A DNA stretch of 15,483 nucleotides from Winogradskyella sp. UBA3174 (GTDB taxonomy: Bacteria > Bacteroidota > Bacteroidia > Flavobacteriales > Flavobacteriaceae). The notes under the pieces were generated by a model that was given only the letters and a program-made list of their open reading frames with translations, did no database searches and was not told where the DNA came from. Below, piece by piece: positions 1 to 9,097 of the stretch. The stretch's first letter is position 1; the number at the start of each line of letters is the position of its first letter. The stretch lies in NCBI RefSeq assembly GCF_002364335.1, contig NZ_DEXW01000037.1, positions 175,166-190,648 on the forward strand, written 5' to 3'. The translations under genes were made by a program, and so were the position numbers.

Positions 1-1
1 C

Positions 2-25
2 TCAATAACTCAATAACTCAATATA
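2..25. repeat. Short tandem repeat, 8-bp unit TCAATAAC
   Basis: Two exact copies of TCAATAAC (2-9 and 10-17) are followed by a near copy, TCAATATA (18-25). The array lies just before the likely TTG start of the GHMP kinase gene and is read without a stop in that gene's frame. A change in copy number would shift any start codon lying further upstream out of frame. There is no evidence here that this happens. Confidence 0.6.
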
Positions 26-30
26 AAAAT

Positions 31-966
31 TTGAAATCAGAACCAAAAACATATCGTAGTAACGGTAAATTATTACTAACAGCTGAGTATGTCGTTTTAG
101 AAGGCGCCAAAGCATTAGCTATACCTACAAAGTATGGTCAAAGCTTAACCATTGAAAAGAATACAACTAAAAATATTATTTGGAAAAGCATAAATGAACT
201 AGATGAGGTTTGGTTTGAAGATGAGTTCTTAATTAATGACACTTCCACTAAACTAAAAGTAAAGGCTAAAAACTATACTGATATTTCGAAACGGTTAATT
301 CAGATTTTAAAAGCTGCTTACGATTTAAATCCTAAGTTTCTAGATTCTAAAGAAGGTTATACAATCACAACACATCAAGATTTTAACAGACTTTGGGGAT
401 TAGGCACATCATCTACACTTATTAATAATATAGCGGATTGGGCAAAAGTTGATGCCTACAAGCTTCTAGAAAAAACATTTAGTGGTAGTGGCTATGACAT
501 TGCTTGCGCACAAAATGATACACCAATAACGTATCTATTAAAATATAGACAAAAACCGATTATTGAGACTATAAGTTTTGATCCTAGTTTTAAATCGCAG
601 CTCTATTTTGTTTATCTCAACCAAAAGCAAAATAGTAGAGACGGTATTGCAGCTTTCAAAAAGAAAGGACGCATTGACATGGAAATAATTGAAAGTATCA
701 ATCAACTTACTGAAAGCATGATTAGCTGTAAATCACTTTCAGCATTCGAAAATTTGATTGTTTCACATGAAGGTATTATCTCAGAACTCATTGAGCAAAA
801 ACCTATAAAATCTCGATTATTTAAAGATTTTAAAGGAGCTGCTAAAAGTTTAGGTGCTTGGGGAGGTGATTTTGTATTAGTTACATCAGAAACTGATCCT
901 ACAGAATATTTCAAATCAAAAGGCTTTGAAACAATAATTCCATATAACGAAATGGTATTAAATTAA
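31..966 (+). CDS. GYDIA-family GHMP kinase
   Basis: A 311-residue GHMP-superfamily small-molecule kinase. The N-terminal SNGKLLLTAEYVVLEGA block (residues 10-26) is the usual GHMP opening. The ATP-binding loop GLGTSST is at 123-129. The signature GSGYDIA (152-158) names the flavobacterial GYDIA family. The superfamily phosphorylates mevalonate-pathway intermediates, homoserine or sugars. The substrate of this subfamily is not established to my knowledge; a mevalonate-pathway role is a guess from relatives. The start is uncertain: TTG at 31 gives the length typical of relatives, but the frame stays open to the left window edge, so an upstream start outside the window is possible. The gene converges on ppiD and shares its terminator. 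Confidence 0.85.
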   Translation: MKSEPKTYRSNGKLLLTAEYVVLEGAKALAIPTKYGQSLTIEKNTTKNIIWKSINELDEVWFEDEFLINDTSTKLKVKAKNYTDISKRLIQILKAAYDLNPKFLDSKEGYTITTHQDFNRLWGLGTSSTLINNIADWAKVDAYKLLEKTFSGSGYDIACAQNDTPITYLLKYRQKPIIETISFDPSFKSQLYFVYLNQKQNSRDGIAAFKKKGRIDMEIIESINQLTESMISCKSLSAFENLIVSHEGIISELIEQKPIKSRLFKDFKGAAKSLGAWGGDFVLVTSETDPTEYFKSKGFETIIPYNEMVLN

Positions 967-998
967 AAAAGGCTCTGCATTTCCGCAGAGCCTTTTTT
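965..998. terminator. Bidirectional rho-independent terminator
   Basis: A perfect 8-bp stem, GGCTCTGC (971-978) with GCAGAGCC (985-992), encloses a 6-nt loop. It is flanked by an A run on the left (965-970) and a T run on the right (993-998). It sits 0-30 bp from the stops of two convergent genes, the GHMP kinase and ppiD, and can end transcription on both strands. Confidence 0.92.
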
Positions 999-1015
999 AT
1001 AATATTGTATTTAAC

Positions 1016-3166
1016 TTAATAAACAGTCTTAGCTCTATTATCTTCAATATCAGCTGATTTCTGTAAAGCTTGGTATATTTTACTTTGTATCGTCGTATTA
1101 CGAGCTGAATTCAACCTGTTAATTACAGACGTATAATTTTCTAAAACGGGTGCTTCAGTAATTTTAGTAACTTCTAAAACGTAAACCCCTTTTGCACCAT
1201 TTATTGGTTTAGAAATCGCTCCTACTTTTAATCCAAAAGCAGCACCAATTACTTCTGGCTCAACACCAGCACCAGATAACGTTGTGTTATTCATAGTTAT
1301 GGCTGCAGCAGTTCTAACACTTAATCCTTGGTTTTTAGCAATATCGTCAATCGTAGTTCCGGTAAGGTTGTCACGAATCATTTTTGCCTTTTTATCTTTT
1401 TTGATTTCTGGTATCGCAGTAATAGAAGCATCTTCTACATTCATTAACCCTTTCTCATTTTTTTCAACCAATTTCGCAACTATAAATCCAAAATTAGCTA
1501 CAGAAAAACTTTTAAAATCACCTGTATCAGTATCTTCGTTAAACGACCAGCGTACAACTTCTCTCTGACTTCCTAATCCTGGAATAGTTTCGTCTAATTC
1601 TTTAAATGTTATTGGCTTTGCAGTTAACTGACGTTCTTCGGCTAACGTATTAAAATCTCCGCTTCTTGAAGCGATTTCAAACTTGGACATTTTATTAAAT
1701 ACATCTTGAAGCGTTTCTTCTGATGGTTCAATTTTATCAGCCAATGTTGCAACCTTAATTGAATTACTAAAGTTAGATTGCTCTAAAACCTCAATAATAT
1801 GGAATCCAAATGATGTTTCGACGACATCTATAGCGCCTTTTTCATTATCAAAACCGTAGGCTCTAAATTCTGGTGCAAAAGATGAGTTATAAGCCATCTT
1901 TATTTCACCACTACTTTCGTTACTTACTTTATCAGAAGATAAATCTAATAAATCAACAAACTTTGATCTGTTAGCTTTTAATACCGTTAAAATACTATCT
2001 GCTTTTATTTTTGCTTCTTCACGTGAATTAGAAACAGTAGGATCTACTCTATTAGCACCAGCATAGGGAATTAATATATGACGCACCTTAGAAGAATCCG
2101 CAGATTGCTTAATACCAATTACTTTTGATAACTTAAAAAATTCACCATCTCTGTATGGCCCATAATAACTACCAACTTCTAAATTCATTAAAGTGTCTTT
2201 TGCAACAGCTGGCAATTCTGAGACTCTTAAATAAGCGTCATTATATTTTATATCTGAGTTTGAATTAATAAAGTCTTCAACATTAGTCGTAGTGTTAAAA
2301 CCAAGAATAGTGTCAGTAGCTTCAGTAATATCGTTGTATTCTACTCTATCATTAATTAAAGCCATTAAACCAGCTTTATTATTGTCTTCATCTTTTTTTG
2401 ATGCTTCTTCCTTAAATTCTACGTAAACGATTTCACTTGTAGCATCAACTTTATAGTTGTCTGCATTCTTTTTAATGTAATCTTGTACTTCGCTTTTGGT
2501 TACTTTAACTAAGCTATCTACAACGCTTGTATATGGTATCTGAACAAATCTAACATCTACTGTCTTAGCCTCACCTACATACTCATCATTGGCTTCAGCA
2601 ATAGTAGTACCAACACCTGCCTTTATCATATTAAAATAACTCTGTTGCACTGCGTTTGCGGCAATAGTCTGTTCGTTATTAGCCCAACTCTCATAACTAA
2701 CCTGAAAGTTGCTTAACTGAACAACTTCTGGCTGCACATCTTTAAGATTTGCTATAAACGCATTTAAACGGTTAACGTCAAAGTTGCCATTATCATCTTG
2801 AAATTCTGGATAGGAAGAAAAACTGTTTTTTAATAAGTCTCTCATTTCATCTTTCTCTACAGAAAGATTCAACTTTTCGAATTCAGCATCTAAGATGACC
2901 TTACGAAGTTCTTGGTTATAAATAGCGTTCATTGCTTGCGTTGAAGATTGACCACCACCAAATCGTTCTTGATAGCTCTTCACCTTTTGCATAAATTCGT
3001 TTCTATTAATATCAGTACCTTCTATTGTTGCAATTACATCTTGCGAACCTCCGGTTAAAGCGTCAGAGTTTTTGAATAAATCCCCAACTACAAATGAAAA
3101 TAACGCTAATGCAATTACCAATATCAATACCAGTGAGCGTTGTCTAATTTTATTTAAAACTGCCAT
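1016..3166 (-). CDS. PpiD/SurA-like peptidylprolyl isomerase, membrane-anchored
   Basis: A 716-residue periplasmic folding factor. A short basic N-terminus is followed by one membrane helix at about residues 10-29. Next comes a SurA-N-like helical chaperone region (about 40-200) and a parvulin rotamase domain at about 359-463, from KVRHILIPY to FGFHIIEVLEQ. The C-terminal half (about 465-700) looks like a further chaperone or degenerate parvulin segment. The family catalyses cis-trans isomerisation of prolyl bonds and holds unfolded outer membrane proteins. The gene is last in the minus-strand group, 183 bp after the CorC-like gene, and I found no clean TAnnTTTG promoter in that gap. Domain assignment is firm; the ppiD name is by resemblance in architecture. 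Confidence 0.88.
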   Translation of the reverse strand: MAVLNKIRQRSLVLILVIALALFSFVVGDLFKNSDALTGGSQDVIATIEGTDINRNEFMQKVKSYQERFGGGQSSTQAMNAIYNQELRKVILDAEFEKLNLSVEKDEMRDLLKNSFSSYPEFQDDNGNFDVNRLNAFIANLKDVQPEVVQLSNFQVSYESWANNEQTIAANAVQQSYFNMIKAGVGTTIAEANDEYVGEAKTVDVRFVQIPYTSVVDSLVKVTKSEVQDYIKKNADNYKVDATSEIVYVEFKEEASKKDEDNNKAGLMALINDRVEYNDITEATDTILGFNTTTNVEDFINSNSDIKYNDAYLRVSELPAVAKDTLMNLEVGSYYGPYRDGEFFKLSKVIGIKQSADSSKVRHILIPYAGANRVDPTVSNSREEAKIKADSILTVLKANRSKFVDLLDLSSDKVSNESSGEIKMAYNSSFAPEFRAYGFDNEKGAIDVVETSFGFHIIEVLEQSNFSNSIKVATLADKIEPSEETLQDVFNKMSKFEIASRSGDFNTLAEERQLTAKPITFKELDETIPGLGSQREVVRWSFNEDTDTGDFKSFSVANFGFIVAKLVEKNEKGLMNVEDASITAIPEIKKDKKAKMIRDNLTGTTIDDIAKNQGLSVRTAAAITMNNTTLSGAGVEPEVIGAAFGLKVGAISKPINGAKGVYVLEVTKITEAPVLENYTSVINRLNSARNTTIQSKIYQALQKSADIEDNRAKTVY

Positions 3167-3349
3167 GTCTTTTTGTTTAGTGTGTTTGTTTTATTTGTTC
3201 TATATGGTTACAAAGAACATCCCAAATAATATCTTACACACTTAATAATATTTTCTTAGTGGATGTTTCGTGTAAATAAGTCTGCGAAAATAGTACTTTC
3301 TAGCAAATAATAAAAGGAGAATATTAGTTTTTACTTGAGTAGTGTAGGA

Positions 3350-4639
3350 TTAATCAGTTTCTAGTATTTTTAATAGAACGGCGTTTATTTTTGTAGATGA
3401 AACTTCAGTAATTGTAAACTTAAAATTCTCAATTATAATATCATCATTAACTTGAGGTATTTCTTCTGCTTTATTAACTATAAGACCGCCTAAAGTTTCA
3501 TAATTTTCACCTACAGGAAGGTTTAGTTTATAAATCTCATTAACGTAGTCTACTTCTAATCTTGCTGAAAACTTAAATGTGCTTTCATTGATTTGCTCTT
3601 CAACAAGTTCTACATTATCGTGCTCGTCTTCTATCTCGCCAAAGAGTTCTTCAATAATATCTTCAATAGTCATAATACCAGAAGTACCACCATACTCATC
3701 AATGACTACAGATAGACTTCTTCGCTTCTTAGTAAGAATATTTAAAACATCTTTTATTAAAATCGTCTCAGGCACAAATCCTACGGGAATAAGAATAGAC
3801 TTTATAGTTTTAGGCTTTTTAAAAAGCTCAAAAGCATGTACATAACCCAAAATATCATCTATATTATCTTTGTAGACAATGATTTTTGTTCTACCCGTTT
3901 CTATAAAAAGTTGTCTTAAATCTTCAATAGAATCTGAAATATCTACAGCAGTAATTTCCGTTCTAGGTATCATGACCTCGCGTGCCTTAACCTCAGAAAA
4001 ATCTAATGCATTTTGAAAAATCTGAATTTCACTATCTATAGTATCTTGGTCATCAACAGATTCCATCTGCTCACTAATATAATTACCTAATTCTACTTTT
4101 GTCATTGCTAAAACAGCATCTTCACCTGGTGCTTTAAATATATATTTAAGAACTGCATCTGAAATCCAGATAATAAAGTCCGAAACCCAAGAAAATAAAA
4201 CATAAAAAATATAAGTAGGTACTGCTAACACTTTAAGTAACGTATTCGCATAAATTTGAAAAAATACTTTCGGTAAAAATTCAGCTGTTATCAGTATAAC
4301 TAATGTTGATATTATGGTTTGAGAGAGTAACTGCAAATCATAGACCAAGTAGTAGAGTGTTGAGCCTTCTAATGATGACATAGATTGAAACCATCGTACC
4401 AAAACATCACCCATTTTAAGTCCATAAATAACTAAAGCAATATTATTACCAATAAGCATAGTAGCTATATACTTAGATGGCTTAGCCGTAAGTTTATCTA
4501 AAACTTTTCCTAAAAAGTCTCCTTGTTTTTTCTCTAACTCAATATGAATTTTATTGGAAGAAACATACGCAATTTCCATACCTGAAAAAAAAGCAGATAA
4601 TATAAGTGTACTCACAATAATGACTATATCAGTAGTCAT
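3350..4639 (-). CDS. DUF21-CBS-CorC membrane protein (HlyC/CorC or CNNM family)
   Basis: A 429-residue inner membrane protein. Residues 1 to about 165 form the DUF21/CNNM domain with several hydrophobic segments (about 4-20, 55-75, 100-120, 135-165). A CBS pair follows from REVMIPRTEI (220-229) to VVIDEYGGTSGIMTIED (311-327). A C-terminal CorC/HlyC transporter-associated domain covers about 345-425. The family is tied to magnesium or cobalt efflux and is often annotated as hemolysin. The related GldE of flavobacteria acts with gliding proteins, but I see nothing that decides between that and a general transporter. The start codon lies 3 nt after the stop of the upstream 63-residue gene, so the two are very likely co-translated. 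Confidence 0.9.
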   Translation of the reverse strand: MTTDIVIIVSTLILSAFFSGMEIAYVSSNKIHIELEKKQGDFLGKVLDKLTAKPSKYIATMLIGNNIALVIYGLKMGDVLVRWFQSMSSLEGSTLYYLVYDLQLLSQTIISTLVILITAEFLPKVFFQIYANTLLKVLAVPTYIFYVLFSWVSDFIIWISDAVLKYIFKAPGEDAVLAMTKVELGNYISEQMESVDDQDTIDSEIQIFQNALDFSEVKAREVMIPRTEITAVDISDSIEDLRQLFIETGRTKIIVYKDNIDDILGYVHAFELFKKPKTIKSILIPVGFVPETILIKDVLNILTKKRRSLSVVIDEYGGTSGIMTIEDIIEELFGEIEDEHDNVELVEEQINESTFKFSARLEVDYVNEIYKLNLPVGENYETLGGLIVNKAEEIPQVNDDIIIENFKFTITEVSSTKINAVLLKILETD

Positions 4640-4642
4640 ACA

Positions 4643-4834
4643 TTACTTTTTGTTTTGGTCTTCAAATTTTTCCCTAAAACGTTTTCTAAAGAAAAACATA
4701 AAAATAGCAAGTGCTACAAAAAATAAAGACATATAAGATCTATTTCTATCTATAGACCAGTTAGAAATTGCATCCCAAAGAAATAATGCTGCAAAAATGA
4801 TGTAGGCGTATTGAAAGAGTTGTAATATCTTCAT
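4643..4834 (-). CDS. Small two-helix membrane protein, conserved context
   Basis: A 63-residue protein with two hydrophobic helices at about residues 6-22 and 35-50 and a highly charged C-terminal tail rich in R, K, E and Q (about 51-63). I do not recognise a named family. It is believable as a gene because it fills the gap between lptC and the CorC-like gene, follows lptC by 33 nt, ends 3 nt before the next start, and has typical membrane-protein composition. From memory, small proteins of this type sit at this position in other flavobacteria. An accessory role for the neighbouring membrane protein is inference only. Confidence 0.75.
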   Translation of the reverse strand: MKILQLFQYAYIIFAALFLWDAISNWSIDRNRSYMSLFFVALAIFMFFFRKRFREKFEDQNKK

Positions 4835-4867
4835 TAGATTTTATCAAAATATTTAGAACAAAGATAG

Positions 4868-5434
4868 CTAATTATCTATCTCTATATCACCACCCATCTC
4901 TAACATTTGAAATTTCTTAAATGTTTTATCAGAGTCAAAACCTATTCCGTGTGTTATACCAGATGTTCTTTTAAATATAAAAGGCTGATTTGTAAATACC
5001 CATTCTGACTTTTCATTATAGTAGAGTTGATCAGTAAAAAGTGTGTCTTTCTCTGGTGTTGCAACCCTAACGTTGCCTTGAAGATCTATAATATCCATAT
5101 CGGTATAATAAATTGCATACTTTGCCAAGATTGTTGTCTGTTGTTGGTCATCATTGTACACCTTTAGTTCAATACCTTCAGGAAACTCAGAAAAACTAAA
5201 ATCTCTATTTGAATAATCTAACATTTTAGGACTCAATAAATTTGCCAATAAGTCTACTGTAGAGTCTTTATACTCTGTGTATTTTAAATCTATATTTGTC
5301 GCCTCTCCAATAGGTTGGTTTTGTAAAACACCTACTTTTCGAACATCATCAAAATTATTCTTACACGAAAAAAACAAAGTCACAGCAATAGCTGTGACTA
5401 GGTTTTTTATAATATATATTTTTTTTATTCTCAT
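4868..5434 (-). CDS. lptC: LPS export system periplasmic protein LptC
   Basis: A 188-residue protein with a basic start, a hydrophobic stretch at about residues 8-21 and a lipobox ending FFSC (Cys24), so a lipoprotein in this lineage. The body is a single LptC-like beta-jellyroll region (about 45-180) with the typical alternating strands, for example around ATILAKYAIYYTDMDIIDLQGNV-like sequence and DTLFTDQLYYNEKSEW. LptC bridges the LptBFG transporter in the inner membrane to LptA and carries LPS across the periplasm. The start codon overlaps the stop of the TPR gene as TAATG, which suggests translational coupling. Position next to a CBS/CorC gene matches the usual flavobacterial order. Confidence 0.85.
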   Translation of the reverse strand: MRIKKIYIIKNLVTAIAVTLFFSCKNNFDDVRKVGVLQNQPIGEATNIDLKYTEYKDSTVDLLANLLSPKMLDYSNRDFSFSEFPEGIELKVYNDDQQQTTILAKYAIYYTDMDIIDLQGNVRVATPEKDTLFTDQLYYNEKSEWVFTNQPFIFKRTSGITHGIGFDSDKTFKKFQMLEMGGDIEIDN

Positions 5435-6849
5435 TAAATCTGTGGGACTGTTACCGAGCGTCTAATCCAACATCCAATTTTTATGGTTTGTCCTGCATTA
5501 CCTTCATTAAAGATATCTGCTGTACTTGGAGCTCCAGCTCTATAGCTTTCTGCTGTTTTAGAAGCAGTAGATTTTAAACGTCCATCTACTCTACCCGCTT
5601 TTTCAGCTTCATTAGCCGCTAGCCAAAGTACAGCTCTTTTATTAAAGTTAGAATCACCACAGTTGTTAGCACTCTTTTGGTACATCGCTGCCATTCTCAA
5701 ATGTGGAAGACCTTTAGAAGGGTTAAGATTTAAAGCCTCTATATACTGCTGTCTTGCTTTACCATAACTACCTCTTTTGTAATTTTTCTCAGCAACTCTC
5801 ATTACCAACTTCCATTTTTTAAGTGGATCTGATTCCAACTCAAAAGACTGGTCATAATAACGATCTGCCTCAGCCATTTTTCCTTGTTTTTCTTTTAGGA
5901 AACCTAAATAGAAAGCAGTCTTAGCATCTGGCTCTACTGTATTTTTTTGCACTACTAATTTCTCAAATAATGGATCGTCAGTACATTCTTTCTCTCCCAT
6001 TTTATTCATGGCACGTTGTAACCAAACCGCATCATTTTTATATTCCTCAAAATCTTTTTGATACAACGGCACTAAAACTTCGCAGTTTGCTCTGTCACCT
6101 AATTTCTTATCCATACTAGACAAGATCTTACTTTCATAAACCTCTATATTAGACTCATAACTACCCTTATAGCTCTGCTCCCTTTTAGATAATGTTTCAC
6201 CACCAGCTTCTTTTGCAACATATATATTCAACTTTTTAGTGTAAGTCTCAATAATATCCTCAATAATTTCATTTACATCATCATACTTGTCAAACAGTTT
6301 TTGAGCATCTGGTGGTGTTTTTACACCTGCATCGTAAATATCTACACCTAAAGAAAAATAAGCATAAAGCCCTATAGCACTGTCAAAATCTGATTTATGA
6401 TTAAGAAATACGCTATCAAAAGTTTTATATAATTCTTCTGTAGATAGACCTAGCTCAGTTTTGTATTTATACTTTAGGTTAGCATTCTCCATCATCAATT
6501 CTCCCTCAGAATACTTTGAAGTAAAATTTGCATGGTATTCTTCATTCAACTTTAATAAATCTTTTATAAAAGCTAACTTTTCTGCACCTGCGCTATTTTC
6601 AATTTTATGATCAATAATAGCTCTTCCACCTTTACCTTTATTACTAAGATATATTGCTCTACTTAATTTTGGACATTCCTTTCTCACCTTCATCCAAGGC
6701 TCGTAAGCGTCATCATACTTTTTACTGTTTGCGTAACTATCAAAAATTGATAAGTTATTTCTGCACTCTTCCTCTTTCTCCTCTTGAGCAAAAGCCAAGT
6801 TAAAACTCACAAAAAGTGCTATTAGCAGTATTGTAATTCTCGTTTTCAT
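5434..6849 (-). CDS. Exported tetratricopeptide-repeat protein
   Basis: A 471-residue protein with a clear signal peptide (residues 1-21, cleavage after AFA, then QEEK). The body is helical with TPR-like units, clearest at about 310-385 where AFYLGFLKEKQGKMAEADRY and the KARQQYIEALNLNPS segment match the repeat pattern. The extreme C-terminus, after about residue 430, is not TPR-like. It likely acts in the periplasm as a protein-binding scaffold; no catalytic motif is visible. It starts 16 nt after the outer membrane protein gene, and its stop overlaps the lptC start by one base. Co-expression with LPS transport and an outer membrane protein suggests a cell-envelope job, which is inference. 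Confidence 0.8.
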   Translation of the reverse strand: MKTRITILLIALFVSFNLAFAQEEKEEECRNNLSIFDSYANSKKYDDAYEPWMKVRKECPKLSRAIYLSNKGKGGRAIIDHKIENSAGAEKLAFIKDLLKLNEEYHANFTSKYSEGELMMENANLKYKYKTELGLSTEELYKTFDSVFLNHKSDFDSAIGLYAYFSLGVDIYDAGVKTPPDAQKLFDKYDDVNEIIEDIIETYTKKLNIYVAKEAGGETLSKREQSYKGSYESNIEVYESKILSSMDKKLGDRANCEVLVPLYQKDFEEYKNDAVWLQRAMNKMGEKECTDDPLFEKLVVQKNTVEPDAKTAFYLGFLKEKQGKMAEADRYYDQSFELESDPLKKWKLVMRVAEKNYKRGSYGKARQQYIEALNLNPSKGLPHLRMAAMYQKSANNCGDSNFNKRAVLWLAANEAEKAGRVDGRLKSTASKTAESYRAGAPSTADIFNEGNAGQTIKIGCWIRRSVTVPQI

Positions 6850-6865
6850 GTCTTAATTAATTATA

Positions 6866-8185
6866 TTAGAAATATTTTCGTTGTGTGAACCATCTTGAGT
6901 TTAAAGATAAACTTACATTAAAGTTTACATAATTCTCTTGAATTAGGTTCTGATTCGTTGTTCCACGCTGTCCAAATTCAAACCCTAAATTAGCATTAGA
7001 AAATAAACTACGCTTTCCGACTGGTAAACCTAGTCCAAAAGATATGCCAAACTCCTTTATCGATTCATTTTTTATTACAAGACCTGTATTTGCAAAGTTA
7101 AAACCTGCTCGGTAAACTACTCGTTTAAAATAACCAGAAAAGGCATTATAATTTGGTATAAAAAAACCACCAACTGTAAATTGAGATGAATTCTCGAAAC
7201 TTGTGGTTTGGTTTGAAAATAATGGATTGGAAAAATTTGAAGTATTCTGAAACGTCAATTCTGTTCCAACAAACCAAGATTTGGGCTTCCCTATACCACC
7301 TCCTACTGACAAACGTGAAGGTATCACCAACTCAGTTTCATTAAGACCTTGTGCTTCTAAATCTGACTCAATAGTATTAAAAACAGCTACATTATCGTTA
7401 ACCGTATTAATTGTAACTGTAGAAACAGATCTCTGATTTAGAGATTTCAATCTACTCTCTGGTGCGTATGTTAAAGTTGTAGAAAGCTCTAAATTATCAG
7501 ATATCATTGTTTTATAGGACAACCCGAAATTAAGATTTAAACCACTTAAATCGGCTCTATTATTTTCTCTAGTTTGGTACTGTACTACGTTACCTTCTGG
7601 CGTATACTGAACAATAATTGCCGTATTTCTAATATTTCCGAAATTATAGCTCACATCAACACCAACTCCTAATTTATCAGAAACCTGATAGCCGAAGCCT
7701 GTAAAAACTTTATTTATACCACCATCACCTCGATATCTACTTTGCAAGTCTCCGTCGTCACTAAAGTCTTCTAATTTATAACCTACGGAAGTATATGGCA
7801 ATAATCCAAAACCAAAACCAAATCTACCAACAGGAATAGCTATTGCAAGGTAATCGTAAGATGAACTACTTCCTTTTGACTCACCTGTATCACTTTTTAA
7901 AGTCAAGTCTGATGTCGTACCGGCTATCGTAAACTTAACAGGTCTGCTTTCGTTATTAAAATCAGTTGATTTTAAATTTTTACCACCATAAGAGGCCGGA
8001 TTTCTTAAATTTACGTGAATACTGTCTAAGTAAACACTCAAACCTCCCATGCTTCGATTTTCTACAGTACCCTTAAATTTAAGGCTTCCTATACCATAAA
8101 ATGAATATGGAGATGAGGTTCCTTGTTGCGCGAATGCACAAGAACCAATAATTGTAATACAAATTACAATGAGTCGTTTTATCAT
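6866..8185 (-). CDS. Predicted outer membrane beta-barrel protein
   Basis: A 439-residue protein with a signal peptide (residues 1-19, cleavage after AFA, then QQGTSS). After that come many short alternating strands with aromatic ends and glycine turns, and the last residues end in a strand and aromatic-rich tail, as in outer membrane barrels. The opening SPYSFYGIG, then MGG and NPAS motifs, resemble FadL/OmpP1-like barrels of Bacteroidota. The transported substrate cannot be told. Its start overlaps the coaX stop as TAATG. It is probably a co-transcribed member of the envelope operon. Confidence 0.8.
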   Translation of the reverse strand: MIKRLIVICITIIGSCAFAQQGTSSPYSFYGIGSLKFKGTVENRSMGGLSVYLDSIHVNLRNPASYGGKNLKSTDFNNESRPVKFTIAGTTSDLTLKSDTGESKGSSSSYDYLAIAIPVGRFGFGFGLLPYTSVGYKLEDFSDDGDLQSRYRGDGGINKVFTGFGYQVSDKLGVGVDVSYNFGNIRNTAIIVQYTPEGNVVQYQTRENNRADLSGLNLNFGLSYKTMISDNLELSTTLTYAPESRLKSLNQRSVSTVTINTVNDNVAVFNTIESDLEAQGLNETELVIPSRLSVGGGIGKPKSWFVGTELTFQNTSNFSNPLFSNQTTSFENSSQFTVGGFFIPNYNAFSGYFKRVVYRAGFNFANTGLVIKNESIKEFGISFGLGLPVGKRSLFSNANLGFEFGQRGTTNQNLIQENYVNFNVSLSLNSRWFTQRKYF

Positions 8186-8913
8186 TATTTTGAATTATAA
8201 TCTAAAATAAAATTCAAACCTTCTAAAAGAAAATTTGAATTCGCAAATATGCTATTTTTAATTTGGTTTGACAAAAAATTGGCGTCACCTCCTGTTAAAA
8301 TAACTGTTAAATCTTGATGTTCAGCCATATATTCTTCAATAACTCCGTCAATTTCTTTGACAACTCCGTTGATAACACCAGAATGAATTGAAGATTCTGT
8401 AGAATTACCAATTATAGTTTTAGGTATACTCGTATTTAATAACGGAAGATTAGCCGTTAAATTATTTAGAGATTTATATCTAAGCCTAATACCAGGTGAA
8501 ATTGCACCACCTAAGTATTCATTTTTACTGGTGATAAAATCGTATGTTATACATGTACCAGCATCTATTACTAGTACATTATTTTTAGGGAATTGATCTA
8601 CAGAGGCACTTACTAAAGCTATACGATCTGCACCAAGTGTTTTTGGTGTTTCATATAAATTAATGAATGGCTGTTTTGTTTTTGAACTGAGCTGAACCAC
8701 CTCAAAGTCCTCTTTAATGGCATCTATTTGCTTTTTTGATAAATGACCAACTGATGAAACGATCACAGAGTTAAGCTTTGGAAAATCTTTTTTTAGCGCT
8801 TTATATTCTTTTTTAAACTCAGAAAGTTCAAAGCTAACTTTATGAATTAGTTTAGTTTCCTTAAAAACAGCTAGTTTAACAAAGGTATTTCCAACATCTA
8901 CAATAAGGTTCAT
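8185..8913 (-). CDS. coaX: Type III pantothenate kinase
   Basis: A 242-residue ASKHA-fold kinase that phosphorylates pantothenate, the first step of coenzyme A synthesis, in the cytosol. All signature motifs are present: DVGNT (6-10, phosphate 1), GADR (94-97), DAGT (117-120, phosphate 2), GGAISPG (135-141) and TGGDA (207-211, adenosine site). Length is normal for the family. It is the first gene of the minus-strand group; the next gene starts in its stop codon (TAATG). A possible -7 element lies 19 nt upstream of the ATG. Confidence 0.96.
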   Translation of the reverse strand: MNLIVDVGNTFVKLAVFKETKLIHKVSFELSEFKKEYKALKKDFPKLNSVIVSSVGHLSKKQIDAIKEDFEVVQLSSKTKQPFINLYETPKTLGADRIALVSASVDQFPKNNVLVIDAGTCITYDFITSKNEYLGGAISPGIRLRYKSLNNLTANLPLLNTSIPKTIIGNSTESSIHSGVINGVVKEIDGVIEEYMAEHQDLTVILTGGDANFLSNQIKNSIFANSNFLLEGLNFILDYNSK

Positions 8914-8931
8914 AGGCTATAAATATTAATG

Positions 8932-8939
8932 CAAATTTA
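8932..8939 (-). promoter_or_regulatory. Possible -7 element of the coaX promoter
   Basis: On the minus strand this reads TAAATTTG, a full match to the Bacteroidetes -7 consensus TAnnTTTG, ending 18 nt before the coaX ATG. The only upstream TTG (8955-8957 on the + strand as CAA) is 15 nt away, shorter than the usual 19, so the -33 half is weak. Confidence 0.45.
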
Positions 8940-8964
8940 TAAAATCAAATTTTACAACTTTCCT

Positions 8965-8995
8965 TTTGTGGATAATAAAATTGCATATATATTTG
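8965..8995 (+). promoter_or_regulatory. Bacteroidetes-type promoter of the tRNA-Phe gene
   Basis: TTTG at 8965-8968 and TATATTTG at 8988-8995 are separated by exactly 19 nt, matching the -33/-7 consensus of the Bacteroidetes primary sigma factor. The mature tRNA begins 22 nt after the -7 box, leaving a short leader for processing. Confidence 0.8.
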
Positions 8996-9016
8996 CAACC
9001 GCTTAAATAAGCAATT

Positions 9017-9092
9017 GGTGCCTTAGCTCAGTTGGTAGAGCAAAGGACTGAAAATCCTTGTGTCCCTGGTTCGATTCCTGGAGGCACCACCA
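9017..9092 (+). tRNA. tRNA-Phe (anticodon GAA)
   Basis: A complete 76-nt cloverleaf including an encoded CCA tail (9090-9092). The acceptor stem GGTGCCT (9017-9023) pairs with AGGCACC (9082-9088). The D-loop region holds AGCTCAGTTGGTAGAGC, the anticodon loop is CTGAAAA with anticodon GAA at 9050-9052, and the T arm holds GGTTCGATTCC. It has its own promoter upstream and a terminator downstream. tRNA genes are common targets of integrating elements, but I found no second copy of the 3' end in this window. Confidence 0.97.
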
Positions 9093-9097
9093 CAATA

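Noticed and set aside
1284..1568. Plus-strand open frames inside ppiD and other minus-strand genes (also 3579-3845, 4554-4736, 5277-5465, 11543-11821, 12656-12859)
   Set aside because: They lie opposite well-supported genes with recognisable domains, and their translations are low-complexity and serine-rich or otherwise unlike real proteins.
3167..3349. Separate promoter or riboswitch before ppiD
   Set aside because: The gap is AT-rich, with no match to TAnnTTTG at suitable spacing and no convincing structured leader.
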